Assembly: GCF_900188115.1 (NCBI RefSeq)
Contig: NZ_FZNW01000004.1
Location: 62,001 to 126,000 of the forward strand
DNA: 64,000 bases
Reading direction: 5' to 3'
Source: Haloechinothrix alba
GTDB taxonomy: Bacteria; Actinomycetota; Actinomycetes; Mycobacteriales; Pseudonocardiaceae
Made by a program: the position numbers and the translations under genes. Shown here piece after piece: positions 9,203-17,464 of this stretch (position 1 is its first letter; the number at the start of each line of letters is the position of its first letter). A model generated the notes under the pieces. It was not told the DNA's origin. It saw nothing but the letters and a program-made list of their open reading frames with translations, and ran no database searches.

Positions 9203-9865
9203 GTGGCTGAGGTCATCGACATGGCCGACGGCGTATGTGGGGTCATCGCACTGCGTTCGGCCGACGAGCACTACGAGGTCATCGCCGACGGGATGTTCCT
9301 CATGGATACCAGGGACGGCGAGTCGGAACGCCTGATGGTCACCAGTGTCGCCGACGAGATCGGCGCTCGCCCGGCAGGCGGTGCGCGCATCCTGATCGGC
9401 GGGCTGGGGGTCGGGTGCTCGTTGCGGGCCGCCCTGGACCATCCGGCTGTGGGCGAGGTCGTCGTCGTCGAGCGCGAGAAGGCGGTTGTCGCATGGAACA
9501 CGACGGGGCCGTTGCGGCAGGTGCACGGGGACGCGCTGGCCGACGAGCGCGTGCGGGTGGTCGAGGCCGACCTGCTCGAGTGGCTCGGCCGCACGGACGA
9601 GCGCTTCGACGCGCTCTGCTTGGATATCGACAACGGGCCGACCTGGACCGTCAGCGCGAGCAACGCCGAGCTCTACACCTCGGACGGTGTGGAGCTGATG
9701 TGGTCCCGGCTGCGCGCGGGCGGGTTGCTGTCGGTGTGGGGTGCTCAGGACGACGCGACCTTCACCGCGCGGCTGCGCGCGCAGTTCACCGAGGTGCGTA
9801 CCGAGACGGTCGCGGTCCGGCGGGGCGAGCCCGATGTCGTCTGGGTGGCGCGCAGGGGCCGCTGA
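9203..9865 (+). CDS. Spermidine-synthase-fold methyltransferase-like protein
   Basis: About 220 residues. ILIGGLGVGCSLRAALDHP is a glycine-rich nucleotide-binding loop, VVVVEREKAVV is the acidic strand end, and ALCLDIDNGPTWTV corresponds to motif II of the spermine/spermidine synthase fold. Related proteins are annotated as spermidine synthase-like or class I SAM-dependent methyltransferases. Without the usual aminopropyl acceptor signature I cannot name a substrate. GTG 9203 gives a start close to the fold (MAEVIDMADG); the longer frame from 9176 is possible, and no strong ribosome binding site settles the choice. Confidence 0.75.
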   Translation: MAEVIDMADGVCGVIALRSADEHYEVIADGMFLMDTRDGESERLMVTSVADEIGARPAGGARILIGGLGVGCSLRAALDHPAVGEVVVVEREKAVVAWNTTGPLRQVHGDALADERVRVVEADLLEWLGRTDERFDALCLDIDNGPTWTVSASNAELYTSDGVELMWSRLRAGGLLSVWGAQDDATFTARLRAQFTEVRTETVAVRRGEPDVVWVARRGR

Positions 9866-9978
9866 CCCGCCGGGAGGCCTTCGAGTTGCCTGCCACGAGC
9901 ACGAGGAGCACCCTTTGACGGTGAGCGGGCGCCGGTGGGCGGCGTGCCGCATGCCCAGTCAGGACAGGAGGTGCCGTT

Positions 9979-10242
9979 GTGGGTACGTGCGAGGTCTGCG
10001 GGAACGACTACTGGATGGCCTTCGAGGTGCGCACGTCCAGCGGTCACACACACGTATTCGACTCCATCGAGTGCGCCGCGCAGCGGATCGCTCCGGAGTG
10101 CGAGCACTGCCGGTGCCGGGTGCTCGGCCACGGAGTGGAGGTCGACGGGCGGTTCTTCTGCTGCGCCCATTGCGCGCGTTCGGCCGATGCCGCCAAGGGG
10201 GCCGATATCCGCGACGCGGTCGGCGCACATCCGGGCGCGTAG
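9979..10242 (+). CDS. Small cysteine-rich zinc-ribbon protein
   Basis: 87 residues starting at GTG 9979 behind AGGAGGT at 9966-9972. The protein has CEVCGN near the start, then CEHCRC, and FFCCAHCA near the end, so three Cys-rich knuckles likely bind zinc. The HVFDSIECAAQRIAPECEHC stretch is a pattern I have seen in small actinobacterial proteins labelled metallothionein-like or hypothetical. No enzymatic motif is present. A role in metal storage or nucleic-acid binding would be a guess. Confidence 0.75.
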   Translation: MGTCEVCGNDYWMAFEVRTSSGHTHVFDSIECAAQRIAPECEHCRCRVLGHGVEVDGRFFCCAHCARSADAAKGADIRDAVGAHPGA

Positions 10243-10293
10243 CTGACCGGCGCTGCGGCGCCGGTACAGGTGTGCAGTCGATACCGTGGCCCC

Positions 10294-10773
10294 ATGCGCC
10301 TGGATTGCCGGTGTTCGCGGTACGCCGTTTCCGTCCTCGCACCTGCGGTGCTGCTGCTCGGTGCCTGTACGGACTCGATCGCCGGTTCCGCGGCCCCTGT
10401 CACCTTCGACGGGGCCGAGCTGGTCGAGGAGCTGGCGGGCACGTGGCAGGGAGAGTACACGTGCCCGCAGGGCCGGCAAGGTATGACGTTGGTCATCGAC
10501 GGCGGTGACCAGGGCGGTGACCAGGGACGGCTGGTCGTCGAGTTCTTCGAGCTCGGCCACAACCCGGGAGTCGCGGAGGGGAGCTTCCTGGCGCGCGTCA
10601 CCGCCGACGAGGACGGCACCGTGGAGTTCACCCCCGATCGCTGGATCGAGCAGCCGGAAGGCTACGCGATGACTCCCCTGGTCATCAGCGATGCGATCGC
10701 GCCGGGGGCCACGCGGCTGCGTGGCGATGTCGACTCCCCGGGGTGCGGGGAGTTCGTGGTGGAGAAACAGTAG
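10294..10773 (+). CDS. Predicted lipoprotein, unknown function
   Basis: 159 residues. An N-terminal hydrophobic stretch ends in the lipobox LLGAC, so the mature protein is expected to be lipid-anchored outside the membrane. The body is a short acidic domain with ELAGTWQGEYTCPQGRQGM and an internal tandem repeat at DNA and protein level (GGDQGGDQG). The GTWQGEYTC opening followed by beta-rich sequence suggests a small lipocalin-like barrel, which is inference only. ATG 10294 puts the signal peptide at a normal length; the frame extends 8 codons upstream. Confidence 0.65.
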   Translation: MRLDCRCSRYAVSVLAPAVLLLGACTDSIAGSAAPVTFDGAELVEELAGTWQGEYTCPQGRQGMTLVIDGGDQGGDQGRLVVEFFELGHNPGVAEGSFLARVTADEDGTVEFTPDRWIEQPEGYAMTPLVISDAIAPGATRLRGDVDSPGCGEFVVEKQ

Positions 10774-11109
10774 GGCGCCCCGCGCGGGCGGTCGAGGCTG
10801 CGGTCGAACATGGGGTCGAACCTGCGGGGCGAGCGTCGACGCGGCCGGGTCACGGATAGCACGATGGGGTGAGTGCTGCCCCAGCAGGCATTACTGCTGG
10901 GTAACCAGGGGACGGGCGACAGGTTGTTCCTTTACCAGTACGCTTGTACCGCTAAGAAGTGCTGACGTCGAGCTCTGTTCCGTCCGCCGGAGCACTGCAG
11001 GGTAGTCGCGACCGCCGACGGGCGGCCCCGTCTACCGGGCAGGCGGACGGACCACCGCAGGGCTGATAACTAGAGACGCGAAGATCCGCGAGAGGAGCAC
11101 CCGGCGCTC
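10774..11109. other. Intergenic region upstream of icd
   Basis: No coding potential I trust. The stretch around 10910-10970 is less GC-rich than the surroundings and contains TTGTTC followed 17 nt later by TACCGC. This is a weak candidate promoter for the isocitrate dehydrogenase gene. A purine-rich GAGAGGAG lies about 13 nt before the icd start. Confidence 0.4.
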
Positions 11110-12333
11110 ATGGGCAAGATCAAAGTCCAGGGGACCGTCGTCGAGCTGGATGGCGACGAAATGACCCGCATCATCTGGCAGTTCATCAAGGACAAGTTGA
11201 TTCACCCGTACCTGGATGTGAATCTCGAGTACTACGATCTCAGCATCTCCGAGCGCGACCGCACGGATGACCAGGTCACGGTCGACGCGGCGAACGCGAT
11301 CGCCAAACACGGCGCCGGTGTGAAATGCGCGACAATCACCCCCGACGAGGCTCGGGTCGAGGAGTTCGGGCTGAAGAAGATGTGGCGCAGCCCGAACGGC
11401 ACGATCCGCAACATCCTCGGCGGCGTGGTGTTCCGCGAACCGATCATCATCTCGAACATCCCCCGCCTGGTACCCGGCTGGACGAAGCCGATCATCATCG
11501 GCAGGCACGCGCACGCCGACCAGTACAAGGCCACCGACTTCAAGGTGCCCGGTCCCGGCACGCTCACCATCACCTACACGCCGGAGGACGGCTCCGAGCC
11601 GATGGAGTTCGAGGTCGCCCGCTACCCGGAGGGCGGCGGCGTCGCGATGGGCATGTACAACTACCGCAAGTCCATCGAGGATTTCGCACGCGCGTCCCTG
11701 CAGTACGGGCTCGACCGGGACATGCCGGTGTACATGTCGACGAAGAACACGATCCTCAAGTCCTATGACGGCATGTTCAAGGAGGTCTTCGCCGAGATCT
11801 ACGAGTCCGAGTTCAAGGCGGACTTCGAGGCCAAGGGCCTGACCTACGAGCACCGACTGATCGACGACATGGTCGCGGCCTCGCTGAAGTGGGAAGGCGG
11901 CTATGTATGGGCGTGCAAGAACTACGACGGCGACGTGCAGTCGGACACCGTCGCGCAGGGCTTCGGATCTCTCGGCCTGATGACCTCGGTGCTGCGTAGC
12001 CCGGACGGCAGGATCGTCGAGGCCGAGGCCGCGCACGGCACGGTGACCCGGCACTACCGCCAGCACCAGCAGGGCAAGGAGACCTCGACCAACCCGATCG
12101 CGTCGATCTTCGCGTGGACGCGGGGCCTGGAGCACCGCGGCAAGCTGGACGGCACACCGGAGGTCGTCGAGTTCGCGCACACGCTCGAGCAGGTCGTCAT
12201 CGAGACCGTGGAAAGCGGCAGGATGACCAAGGATCTCGCGCTCATCGTCGGTGACGACACGCCGTTCCAGACCACCGACGAGTTCCTCACGAGTCTGGAC
12301 GAGAACCTGCAGAAGAAGATGGCCTCGCGCTGA
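11110..12333 (+). CDS. icd: NADP-dependent isocitrate dehydrogenase (type II, dimeric)
   Basis: 407 residues. The enzyme oxidatively decarboxylates isocitrate to 2-oxoglutarate with NADP+. The sequence follows the eukaryote-like NADP-IDH family: [18 protein letters not shown] at the start, [29 protein letters not shown] (substrate-binding Ser/Asn and Arg), [14 protein letters not shown], and the metal-binding stretch [19 protein letters not shown] near residue 275-290. [11 protein letters not shown] is the coenzyme-binding segment. The length matches the family. It stands alone as a transcription unit with a long 5' region. Confidence 0.97.
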   Translation: MGKIKVQGTVVELDGDEMTRIIWQFIKDKLIHPYLDVNLEYYDLSISERDRTDDQVTVDAANAIAKHGAGVKCATITPDEARVEEFGLKKMWRSPNGTIRNILGGVVFREPIIISNIPRLVPGWTKPIIIGRHAHADQYKATDFKVPGPGTLTITYTPEDGSEPMEFEVARYPEGGGVAMGMYNYRKSIEDFARASLQYGLDRDMPVYMSTKNTILKSYDGMFKEVFAEIYESEFKADFEAKGLTYEHRLIDDMVAASLKWEGGYVWACKNYDGDVQSDTVAQGFGSLGLMTSVLRSPDGRIVEAEAAHGTVTRHYRQHQQGKETSTNPIASIFAWTRGLEHRGKLDGTPEVVEFAHTLEQVVIETVESGRMTKDLALIVGDDTPFQTTDEFLTSLDENLQKKMASR

Positions 12334-12558
12334 CCGGCCCGTCCACGCGACACGGCCGGGGCCCGGTCCGGATGCGGTGTTCGCGCGCCGCCCCCGCCGT
12401 ACCGGGCCACTGACCGCCCTCGCTCGCCGGCCATCGGCTGCAGGCTGATTCGTTCCGGCAGCGGGTAGCCCGGCGGGCCGCCCAGGGGCCGGCAGGCACG
12501 TCGTGCGACGCGCCGACGGCCACGCAGGCATACTGGGATCAGGCGTTGGAGGTGGTCG

Positions 12559-13326
12559 TTGAAGCTGGCCGATAACGGCGGGGAGCTGGATCGCCCGCGA
12601 CACGAGGACTGGCGGGACCGCACGTCCGTCAAGGGCGGTCCCCTCGTTCACGCGCTCGCGCGCGCGGGCTGGGGGGCGGGTGCCGCGCTCGGTGCGGTGA
12701 CCGTGCCCGGCGCGGTCGTGCTCGGCGGCGCGCTCGGTGGCACCGGTATCGGCGCTGCGCTGCTTGTGCTGGCGGTACTACTCGTCGCAGGGGCTGTGCC
12801 GGGTGCCGCGCTCGGCGCGCTCGCCCAGCAAGGCGCGCGGGCATGGCTGTGTGCGCCGACCGAGCAGGAACGGCGTTCGGCCCGCTCGCGTTCGGCGCAC
12901 GCCGAGCGACTGGATGCCTCGGACCTGGACGACTCCAGCCGGTGGGGTCGGCACTACCAGGCCTGTGCCGCGTCCGTCCGCGCCTTCCACGAGCTGGTGC
13001 GTACGGTCCCGGCAGGCCGGAGCCGGGACTGGCTCGCCGACATCGGTGAACGCCTGGACGGCGAACTCGCCGAGGCGTTGCGGTTGGCGCGGCTCGGCCA
13101 GCAGCTCGACAGCGGCGCGTACCAGCACGACGAGCAGGCGGCGACGCCGGAACGCATCGTCGAGCGGTTGCGCGCGGCGGAGGCCGACTTCGCAGCCACG
13201 GTCGAGCGCGCTTCGGCGATCGCCCTGGAATCCACAGGCGACAGCGACTTCCAGCACCTGCACGCCGAGCTCGACATGCTCGCCGAGCAGGCCCCGCGGC
13301 TGCGCCTTCCCGGAGGTCACGAGTAG
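12559..13326 (+). CDS. Membrane-anchored conserved protein, unknown function
   Basis: 255 residues. Residues 35-80 form a very hydrophobic Gly/Ala/Val-rich hairpin of probably two membrane segments. The rest is an Arg/Ala/Glu-rich helical cytoplasmic domain. The start is a TTG, supported by GGAGGT six nt upstream at 12547-12553. I do not recognise a family. It lies upstream of the DUF4326 gene with an 8-nt gap and is probably co-transcribed with it. Confidence 0.65.
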   Translation: MKLADNGGELDRPRHEDWRDRTSVKGGPLVHALARAGWGAGAALGAVTVPGAVVLGGALGGTGIGAALLVLAVLLVAGAVPGAALGALAQQGARAWLCAPTEQERRSARSRSAHAERLDASDLDDSSRWGRHYQACAASVRAFHELVRTVPAGRSRDWLADIGERLDGELAEALRLARLGQQLDSGAYQHDEQAATPERIVERLRAAEADFAATVERASAIALESTGDSDFQHLHAELDMLAEQAPRLRLPGGHE

Positions 13327-13334
13327 GGGGAGCC

Positions 13335-13733
13335 ATGACGCACGAGCGGCTGCCCGAGGAGTCCACCACCTGGACAGACGATGAGCGCGAACGCGCGGCA
13401 CGGGTGCTCGACGGGCGCACGACCGTGGTGAACGTCCGCAAGTCCGGTCCGCACAAGCATCTCGTGCCGTGGCTGGTGCGGCAGGATCTGCTGACCTACG
13501 TGGGGCATGGCGGTCCCCGGCACGCCTGGCCAGAGTCCGACTTCGCCAGCCCGTTCGTCAAGCAGGCCCGCACGGACCGTGCTGCCGCCAAGCGCAGCTA
13601 CGAGCGGTGGCTCGATGAGCAGGACGAGCTCTTACGCAGGCTGCGTAGCGGCGAGCTGTCCGGACGCGCGCTCGGCTGCTGGTGCGCGCCGGAACCCTGC
13701 CATGCCGACGTGCTCGCGGAGCGGGCAGGCTGA
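13335..13733 (+). CDS. DUF4326 protein
   Basis: 132 residues. RTTVVNVRKSGPHKHLVPWLVR near the start and LSGRALGCWCAPEPCHADVLAE at the end are the two hallmarks of DUF4326, a small family found in bacteria and phages. The Cys-Trp-Cys...Cys-His end could bind a metal. The function is not known. It follows the membrane protein by 8 nt and precedes xth. Confidence 0.85.
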   Translation: MTHERLPEESTTWTDDERERAARVLDGRTTVVNVRKSGPHKHLVPWLVRQDLLTYVGHGGPRHAWPESDFASPFVKQARTDRAAAKRSYERWLDEQDELLRRLRSGELSGRALGCWCAPEPCHADVLAERAG

Positions 13734-13813
13734 GACGTGGCGCGCGGCCGGTTGGGCCGGGCACGCCGACCGGAGTGGACCGTTCGTCGGGGGTGGCCGG
13801 TACGCTGCGCGAC

Positions 13814-14617
13814 GTGTTCACAGTTTCCACGGTTAACGTCAACGGCCTGCGCGCCGCGGCGCGCAAGGGGTACACGTCCTGGCTCGACGACACCGACGCC
13901 GACATCGTCGCGTTGCAGGAGGTCCGGGCCGAGCCGGACCAGCTGGCGGCCGGTGTGCGTGATCCGGAGGGGTGGCACTGCACCATCGCGCCCGCCTCGG
14001 ACAAGGGGAGAAACGGGGTGGCCCTGCTGTCCCGCAGGGAGCCGGACGAGGTGCGCGTGGGGTTCGGCTCCACCGAGTTCGACGCGGCGGGCCGCTACTT
14101 AGAGTACGAGTTCGACAACCTGGTCGCCGGCAGCCTCTACCTGCCGAGCGGTGAGGTGGGTACGGCCCGCCAGGACGAGAAGGAACGGTTCCTGGACGAG
14201 TTCCTGCGGTACCTGAAGACGTTGCGCGAGTACGCCGAGACTGAGGGTAAGGAGGTCCTCGTCGCAGGCGACTGGAACATCGCCCATGCCGAGATCGACT
14301 TGAAGAACTGGAAGAACAACCAGAAGACCGCAGGCTTCCTCCCGGAGGAGCGGGCATGGCTGACCAGGGTGCTCGACGAGGCCGGGTATGTGGACGTACA
14401 TCGCGCGCTCGAACCGGAGGGTCCGGGTCCGTACTCCTGGTGGTCCTATCGCGGCAAGGCCTTCGACAACGACGCAGGCTGGAGGATCGACTACCAGATG
14501 GCGACACCCACCCTGGCCGGGAAGGCCGTTTCCGGCAGGGTCGAGCGCGCAGCGAGCTACGACCAGCGGTGGTCCGATCACGCGCCCGTGACGATCGTGT
14601 TCGACTGGGAGCTGTAA
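13814..14617 (+). CDS. xth: Exodeoxyribonuclease III family AP endonuclease
   Basis: 267 residues. Xth cleaves DNA at abasic sites and has 3' exonuclease and phosphatase activity. The EEP fold motifs are in order: STVNVNGLRAA (Asn), ALQEVRAE (metal-binding Glu), ASDKGRNGVALLS, VAGDWNIAH (Asp/Asn catalytic), WWSYRGKAFDNDAGWRIDY, and the terminal QRWSDHAPVTIVFDWEL with the catalytic Asp-His pair. GTG 13814 begins just before the first core strand. The last 55 coding bases recur at 16580-16634, on the far side of a 2-kb insert. Confidence 0.93.
   Translation: MFTVSTVNVNGLRAAARKGYTSWLDDTDADIVALQEVRAEPDQLAAGVRDPEGWHCTIAPASDKGRNGVALLSRREPDEVRVGFGSTEFDAAGRYLEYEFDNLVAGSLYLPSGEVGTARQDEKERFLDEFLRYLKTLREYAETEGKEVLVAGDWNIAHAEIDLKNWKNNQKTAGFLPEERAWLTRVLDEAGYVDVHRALEPEGPGPYSWWSYRGKAFDNDAGWRIDYQMATPTLAGKAVSGRVERAASYDQRWSDHAPVTIVFDWEL
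14560..14614 (+). repeat. Left copy of xth 3'-end direct repeat (attL-like)
   Basis: 55 bp at the end of xth match 16580-16634 with only two mismatches (14595 and 14612) at a constant offset of 2020 bp. Similarity stops sharply at 14560 on the left and at the xth stop codon on the right. Such a pair is typical of an element that integrates into a gene's 3' end and rebuilds it. No integrase gene is present between the copies. Confidence 0.75.
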
Positions 14618-14872
14618 GCGGGAAACGCAAGAAGCCCCGGTCTCGCGAAAAGCCCTGGCAACGACGCAAGGCAGACCCGGGTCGGGTGCGGGGTTTCACT
14701 CGTCGCTGCCGTCGCCTTGCGTTGGAATGCACCGTGCCCCGCAGGGCCCCGCAGGCAGCGCGATAGGCCCAGCCGTAGACGTGTGGTGTGACCTCTGCGT
14801 CCTCGGGCACGTAGTGCACCGGCCTCGTCGGTCGTCGTAAGTCGGGCACCTCAGACATCCACCCAGCGGTCA
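14618..14872. other. Junction region downstream of xth
   Basis: There is no plus-strand gene. An imperfect inverted repeat pairs 14659-14672 (CAACGACGCAAGGC) with 14714-14724 (GCCTTGCGTTG). This may be a terminator or part of the element boundary. The minus-strand frame that starts at 14873 reads through this region without a stop. Confidence 0.5.
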
Positions 14873-14873
14873 T
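14618..14873 (-). pseudogene. Small minus-strand ORF lacking its own stop before the xth junction
   Basis: From ATG 14873, preceded by a GAGGTGG about 6 nt away, the frame encodes MTAGWMSEVPDLRRPTRPVH, then YVPEDAEVTPHVYGWAYRAACG and an Arg-rich tail. It does not stop at the element edge and stays open on the strand opposite xth down to 13839. The first 50 codons look like a real small protein, and the remainder looks like accidental antisense frame. I read this as a gene whose 3' end was removed at the junction. The interval given stops at the xth boundary. Confidence 0.4.
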
Positions 14874-14920
14874 GTCAGTCCACCTCGATCCGGTATGGGG
14901 GCCACCCATCGGGGTTGTGT

Positions 14921-15055
14921 TCAGCGGCGTCGATGACGCCCTCCGGAGTACTGGTGCCACGCCGAGCGCCGGGTGATCAGCTTGTTCCACGGCACCATCT
15001 GCAATACCGCGATCGCCGACATGGCCAACAAGGTCACGAGCGCTGTCATGTACAC
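14921..15055 (-). CDS. Small membrane peptide next to the HTH regulator
   Basis: 44 residues: MYMTALVTLLAMSAIAVLQM followed by a basic, aromatic tail (WNKLITRR, then an Arg-rich end). It has one hydrophobic helix and a positive C-terminus. GTG 15055 follows GGAGG by about 8 nt; ATG 15049 is an in-frame alternative. It is divergent from the HTH gene with only 21 bp between starts. I do not know its function. A regulatory or export peptide would be a guess. Confidence 0.5.
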   Translation of the reverse strand: MYMTALVTLLAMSAIAVLQMVPWNKLITRRSAWHQYSGGRHRRR

Positions 15056-15076
15056 GGGTGTGCCTCCAGTCACGTC

Positions 15077-15898
15077 GTGTGCCTGGTAGCCGAGCTGAAG
15101 AGGGAGCGCGAGTCACGTGGGTTGTCGGTACAAGACGCGGCGGAGGCCGCTGACTGGGACCCGACGAAGCTTTCCCGTATTGAGAACATGCGTGTCGGGA
15201 TCAACGGCGACGACACGCTGATCCTGTGCGAGGCGTTAGGTGTGGACGAGGACAAAGCCAATGCCTTGGCTAAGCTCACTCGTGAATCCCGTCGTCGGGG
15301 GTGGTGGCACAGCTACCACGACGTGCTTGGCGATTTCGCCGGCTTGCTGGAGCTGGAGATGGACGCCGAGCGCATCCGGGAGTGGGAAGCCGACGTGATC
15401 CCCGGCGCACTGCAGACCGAGGAGTATGCGCGTGCCGTCATCACACACGCTCACTCGCGAAGCACCCCAGATGACGTGGAGCGCCGTGTCGACCTCCGCA
15501 CCGAGCGTCAGCAGAAGCTGCACAAGCGTCACGTAGAGCTGTGGTTCATCATTGACGAAGCTGCATTGTTGCGTCCGATCGGTGGGTGGGAGACCATGGC
15601 CACGCAACTTGAGCAGCTTGTCGAGTCAGCCCGGCAGCCAGGCATCACCGTGCAGGTGCTCCCGCTGGAGCTGAGCGGCCACCCGTCGATGGGAACGCCA
15701 TTCACGGTGCTTGATCTGGCTGACGGTGCGCAGTATGTCTACATCGAGAGCATCACGGGCGGGCTCTACCTAGAGGAGCCCCAGGACATCAGCATGTACT
15801 CGGCCGTGATGCAGCGCCTTCAGGCCCAGGCTCTAGACTTTGATCGATCCGTGCAGACGATCAAGGGTCGAGCCGACCAGATGAGGACGCAACAATGA
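15077..15898 (+). CDS. XRE-family HTH regulator with DUF5753 domain
   Basis: About 273 residues. An N-terminal helix-turn-helix (LKRERESRGLSVQDAAEAAD, then KLSRIENMRVG) is followed by the DUF5753 region (WEADVIPGALQTEEYARAVI; HVELWFIIDEAALLRPIGG; PGITVQVLPLELSGHPSMG; FTVLDLADGAQYVYIES). Such regulators occur in many copies in actinomycetes, usually beside a DUF397 gene, as here. The start is uncertain: family members normally have a few more residues before the first helix, and no ribosome binding site precedes GTG 15077. Local GC falls to about 57%, below neighbouring genes, which suggests acquisition. The stop overlaps the DUF397 start (ATGA). Confidence 0.85.
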   Translation: MCLVAELKRERESRGLSVQDAAEAADWDPTKLSRIENMRVGINGDDTLILCEALGVDEDKANALAKLTRESRRRGWWHSYHDVLGDFAGLLELEMDAERIREWEADVIPGALQTEEYARAVITHAHSRSTPDDVERRVDLRTERQQKLHKRHVELWFIIDEAALLRPIGGWETMATQLEQLVESARQPGITVQVLPLELSGHPSMGTPFTVLDLADGAQYVYIESITGGLYLEEPQDISMYSAVMQRLQAQALDFDRSVQTIKGRADQMRTQQ

Positions 15899-16068
15899 CG
15901 CACTCGGAATGGCGCACGGACAGCTACTCAGGCGGTAGCGGCCAGTGTGTCGAGGTATCCTTCGGCGACACAGCCCGCGTGCGCGACACCAAGGACCGGC
16001 AGGGTGGCGTGTTGGACCTGTCTGACGCCGCGTGGCGAGCATTCACAACCGCTCTCAAGGTTCGTTGA
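15895..16068 (+). CDS. DUF397 protein
   Basis: 57 residues with the family pattern: EWRTDSYSGGSGQCVEVSF, ARVRDTKDRQGGVLDLSDAAW and a short C-terminal helix. DUF397 proteins are small partners of XRE/DUF5753 regulators; some such pairs act in development and antibiotic control in Streptomyces. It overlaps the HTH gene by four bases and is followed at once by two hairpins. It was found by reading the frame because it is too short for the usual cut-offs. Confidence 0.9.
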   Translation: MTHSEWRTDSYSGGSGQCVEVSFGDTARVRDTKDRQGGVLDLSDAAWRAFTTALKVR

Positions 16069-16075
16069 GAGCGGT
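16048..16075 (+). terminator. Hairpin overlapping the DUF397 stop codon
   Basis: ACCGCTCTCAA at 16048-16058 pairs perfectly with TTGAGAGCGGT at 16065-16075 around a 6-nt loop. The TGA at 16066-16068 sits in the right arm. Confidence 0.6.
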
Positions 16076-16084
16076 CAACGTGTA

Positions 16085-16121
16085 AAAGTCCCGGTCCGTC
16101 CATGGTGTGGGCCGGGACTTT
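16085..16121. terminator. Bidirectional terminator between convergent island genes
   Basis: AAAGTCCCGG (16085-16094) and CCGGGACTTT (16112-16121) form a perfect 10-bp stem. The left A-run and right T-run provide the T-tract for each strand. It lies between the DUF397 stop and the stop of the minus-strand gene at 16133. Confidence 0.8.
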
Positions 16122-16132
16122 GTCTACGGTGC

Positions 16133-16393
16133 TTAGCTGAGGCCTTGCTGGTACAGGTGATAGTCCCGCGTGTACGCGGCTAGCTTCTGCTCGTATTCGC
16201 GTTCCGCTCGCGAGTTGGACAGGTTGATAGCAATGGCCCACCAGGGCCATACCATGATCGCCCAACTGCCGAATGTAATGATCGTGAGTACCAGGTGAAG
16301 GAGGTGGTTGACCTTCTTCGGCGTTGGTCGTACCGGAGGCACCGGGGGCGGCGCCAAAGGTGCTTGTTTCGGGCTTTGATCATGGTGTGTCAT
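16133..16393 (-). CDS. Small single-pass membrane protein, unknown function
   Basis: 86 residues. A Pro-rich cytoplasmic N-terminus (APPPVPPVRPTPKKVNHLLH) leads into a hydrophobic segment (LVLTIITFGSWAIMVWPWWA) and a charged Tyr-rich tail. Small proteins with a PKKVNHLLHL entry to one membrane helix are common in actinomycetes, and I know no function for them. ATG 16393 is chosen because GGAGG lies 6 nt upstream. GC content is low, like the neighbouring HTH gene, so it probably arrived with the island. Confidence 0.65.
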   Translation of the reverse strand: MTHHDQSPKQAPLAPPPVPPVRPTPKKVNHLLHLVLTIITFGSWAIMVWPWWAIAINLSNSRAEREYEQKLAAYTRDYHLYQQGLS

Positions 16394-16929
16394 TGACTGC
16401 CTCCTGTCCGGTACCTGCATTGTCGCACGAATCTCCTGTGTTGTTAGCGGCTCTACTCAGAAGTCGCCGGGGCGACCTGATAACCCATCGGTCGTCACAC
16501 ATTGACCACGCTGATGCGGTCATCGAACAGGCGAGCACGTTGTAGTTGCCTCGGACGTGCTCGTCGAACAGCTCCTGCTCGACCAGCGGTGGTCCGATCA
16601 CGCGCCCGTGACGACCGTGTTCGACTGGGAGTTGCGCCGACGCCGCCGTGTCGCGGCCGGGCCGCACAGTGAGGCGTCCGGCGTCGCTCGTCGGAGTGGT
16701 TCGGGGCGGGCGAGAGCCGACACGCGTGCGGTGCGGCGTGTTTCGCGAGCGGGCAGGTGCATGATGGGGATACGCGGTCGCTCACGCGGCGTACCGCGAC
16801 GGCAAGACCGGGTCGTGCGTGTTTCAGCGGGGTGGCGTCCCGCCTGTTACTCACCTCCGGTAGTTTCTGACCGTCACTGTTACTCGTGCCTCGTTCGAAC
16901 GAGGGACGTGTATCGCTGGAGGTGCTTCG
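16394..16929. other. Right junction of the island, no intact gene
   Basis: This stretch holds an inverted repeat CGAGCACGT/ACGTGCTCG (16532-16540 and 16555-16563), the displaced xth fragment at 16580-16634, and then high-GC sequence without a convincing ORF. GGAGGT at 16918-16923 serves the next gene. Confidence 0.6.
16580..16634 (+). pseudogene. Displaced copy of the xth 3' end (attR-like)
   Basis: The fragment codes for DQRWSDHAPVTTVFDWEL in the same orientation as xth and matches 14560-14614 at 53 of 55 bases. It has no stop codon at the homologous place and no upstream xth sequence. One mismatch changes Ile to Thr and the other is silent. Confidence 0.8.
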
Positions 16930-17400
16930 GTGCGTAGTCGAGTTCCGTCGCTGACGCGGAGCGTTCGGCACGTCGGAGCATGCAGTGCGCTCGTGCTCGG
17001 CTGGCTCCTCGCTTCCGCTGGGGTCGCCGCCGGCGAGCCGGAAGGTGTTGCTGGGGGTGCCATGGCAGGGTTCGCGAGTGTTTCCGGAGTTGCCGCGGCG
17101 GAGGCTCGGATAATTGTGGCGCAGGCAACACAAGCGGGTGTCCCGTTCGGCTTGCTTGGGCCCGTCGGGGTGATCGCGGTCGGACTCGGTGTGTCCGGGT
17201 TGTGCGCCGGGCTCCTCCGTGCGGCAAGTAGGCGTGGTTCCGGCGAGCGCGGTGATTCCGCTGGTCAGAACCGCACTGCTGACCCTTCGGGGCAGATCCC
17301 GTCGGCCGTTACGTCCCGAACCGCGACGTCCGGCTGGGTCGGTGACCGTGCTCGTGCAGCGGACCGGTCGACGCGCGTGGACGGATCCTCGCCGGCCTAG
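16930..17400 (+). CDS. Secreted or membrane protein, unknown
   Basis: 156 residues. The N-terminus looks like a signal peptide ([20 protein letters not shown]), a second hydrophobic segment lies near residues 75-98 ([20 protein letters not shown]), and the Ser/Arg/Ala-rich tail is probably disordered. GTG 16930 has GGAGGT about 6 nt upstream. I do not recognise a family. It is the first gene beyond the xth-flanked island. Confidence 0.5.
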   Translation: MRSRVPSLTRSVRHVGACSALVLGWLLASAGVAAGEPEGVAGGAMAGFASVSGVAAAEARIIVAQATQAGVPFGLLGPVGVIAVGLGVSGLCAGLLRAASRRGSGERGDSAGQNRTADPSGQIPSAVTSRTATSGWVGDRARAADRSTRVDGSSPA

Positions 17401-17464
17401 CGGGACCCCGCGAGACTGCGCGGTTGTTGGCCAGTACAGCGACGTGAGTCGTAGTCTCGCGATC

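Noticed and set aside
10501-10530. Short tandem repeat GGTGACCAGGGC
   Set aside because: It is a two-unit in-frame repeat inside the lipoprotein gene with no sign of a wider family.
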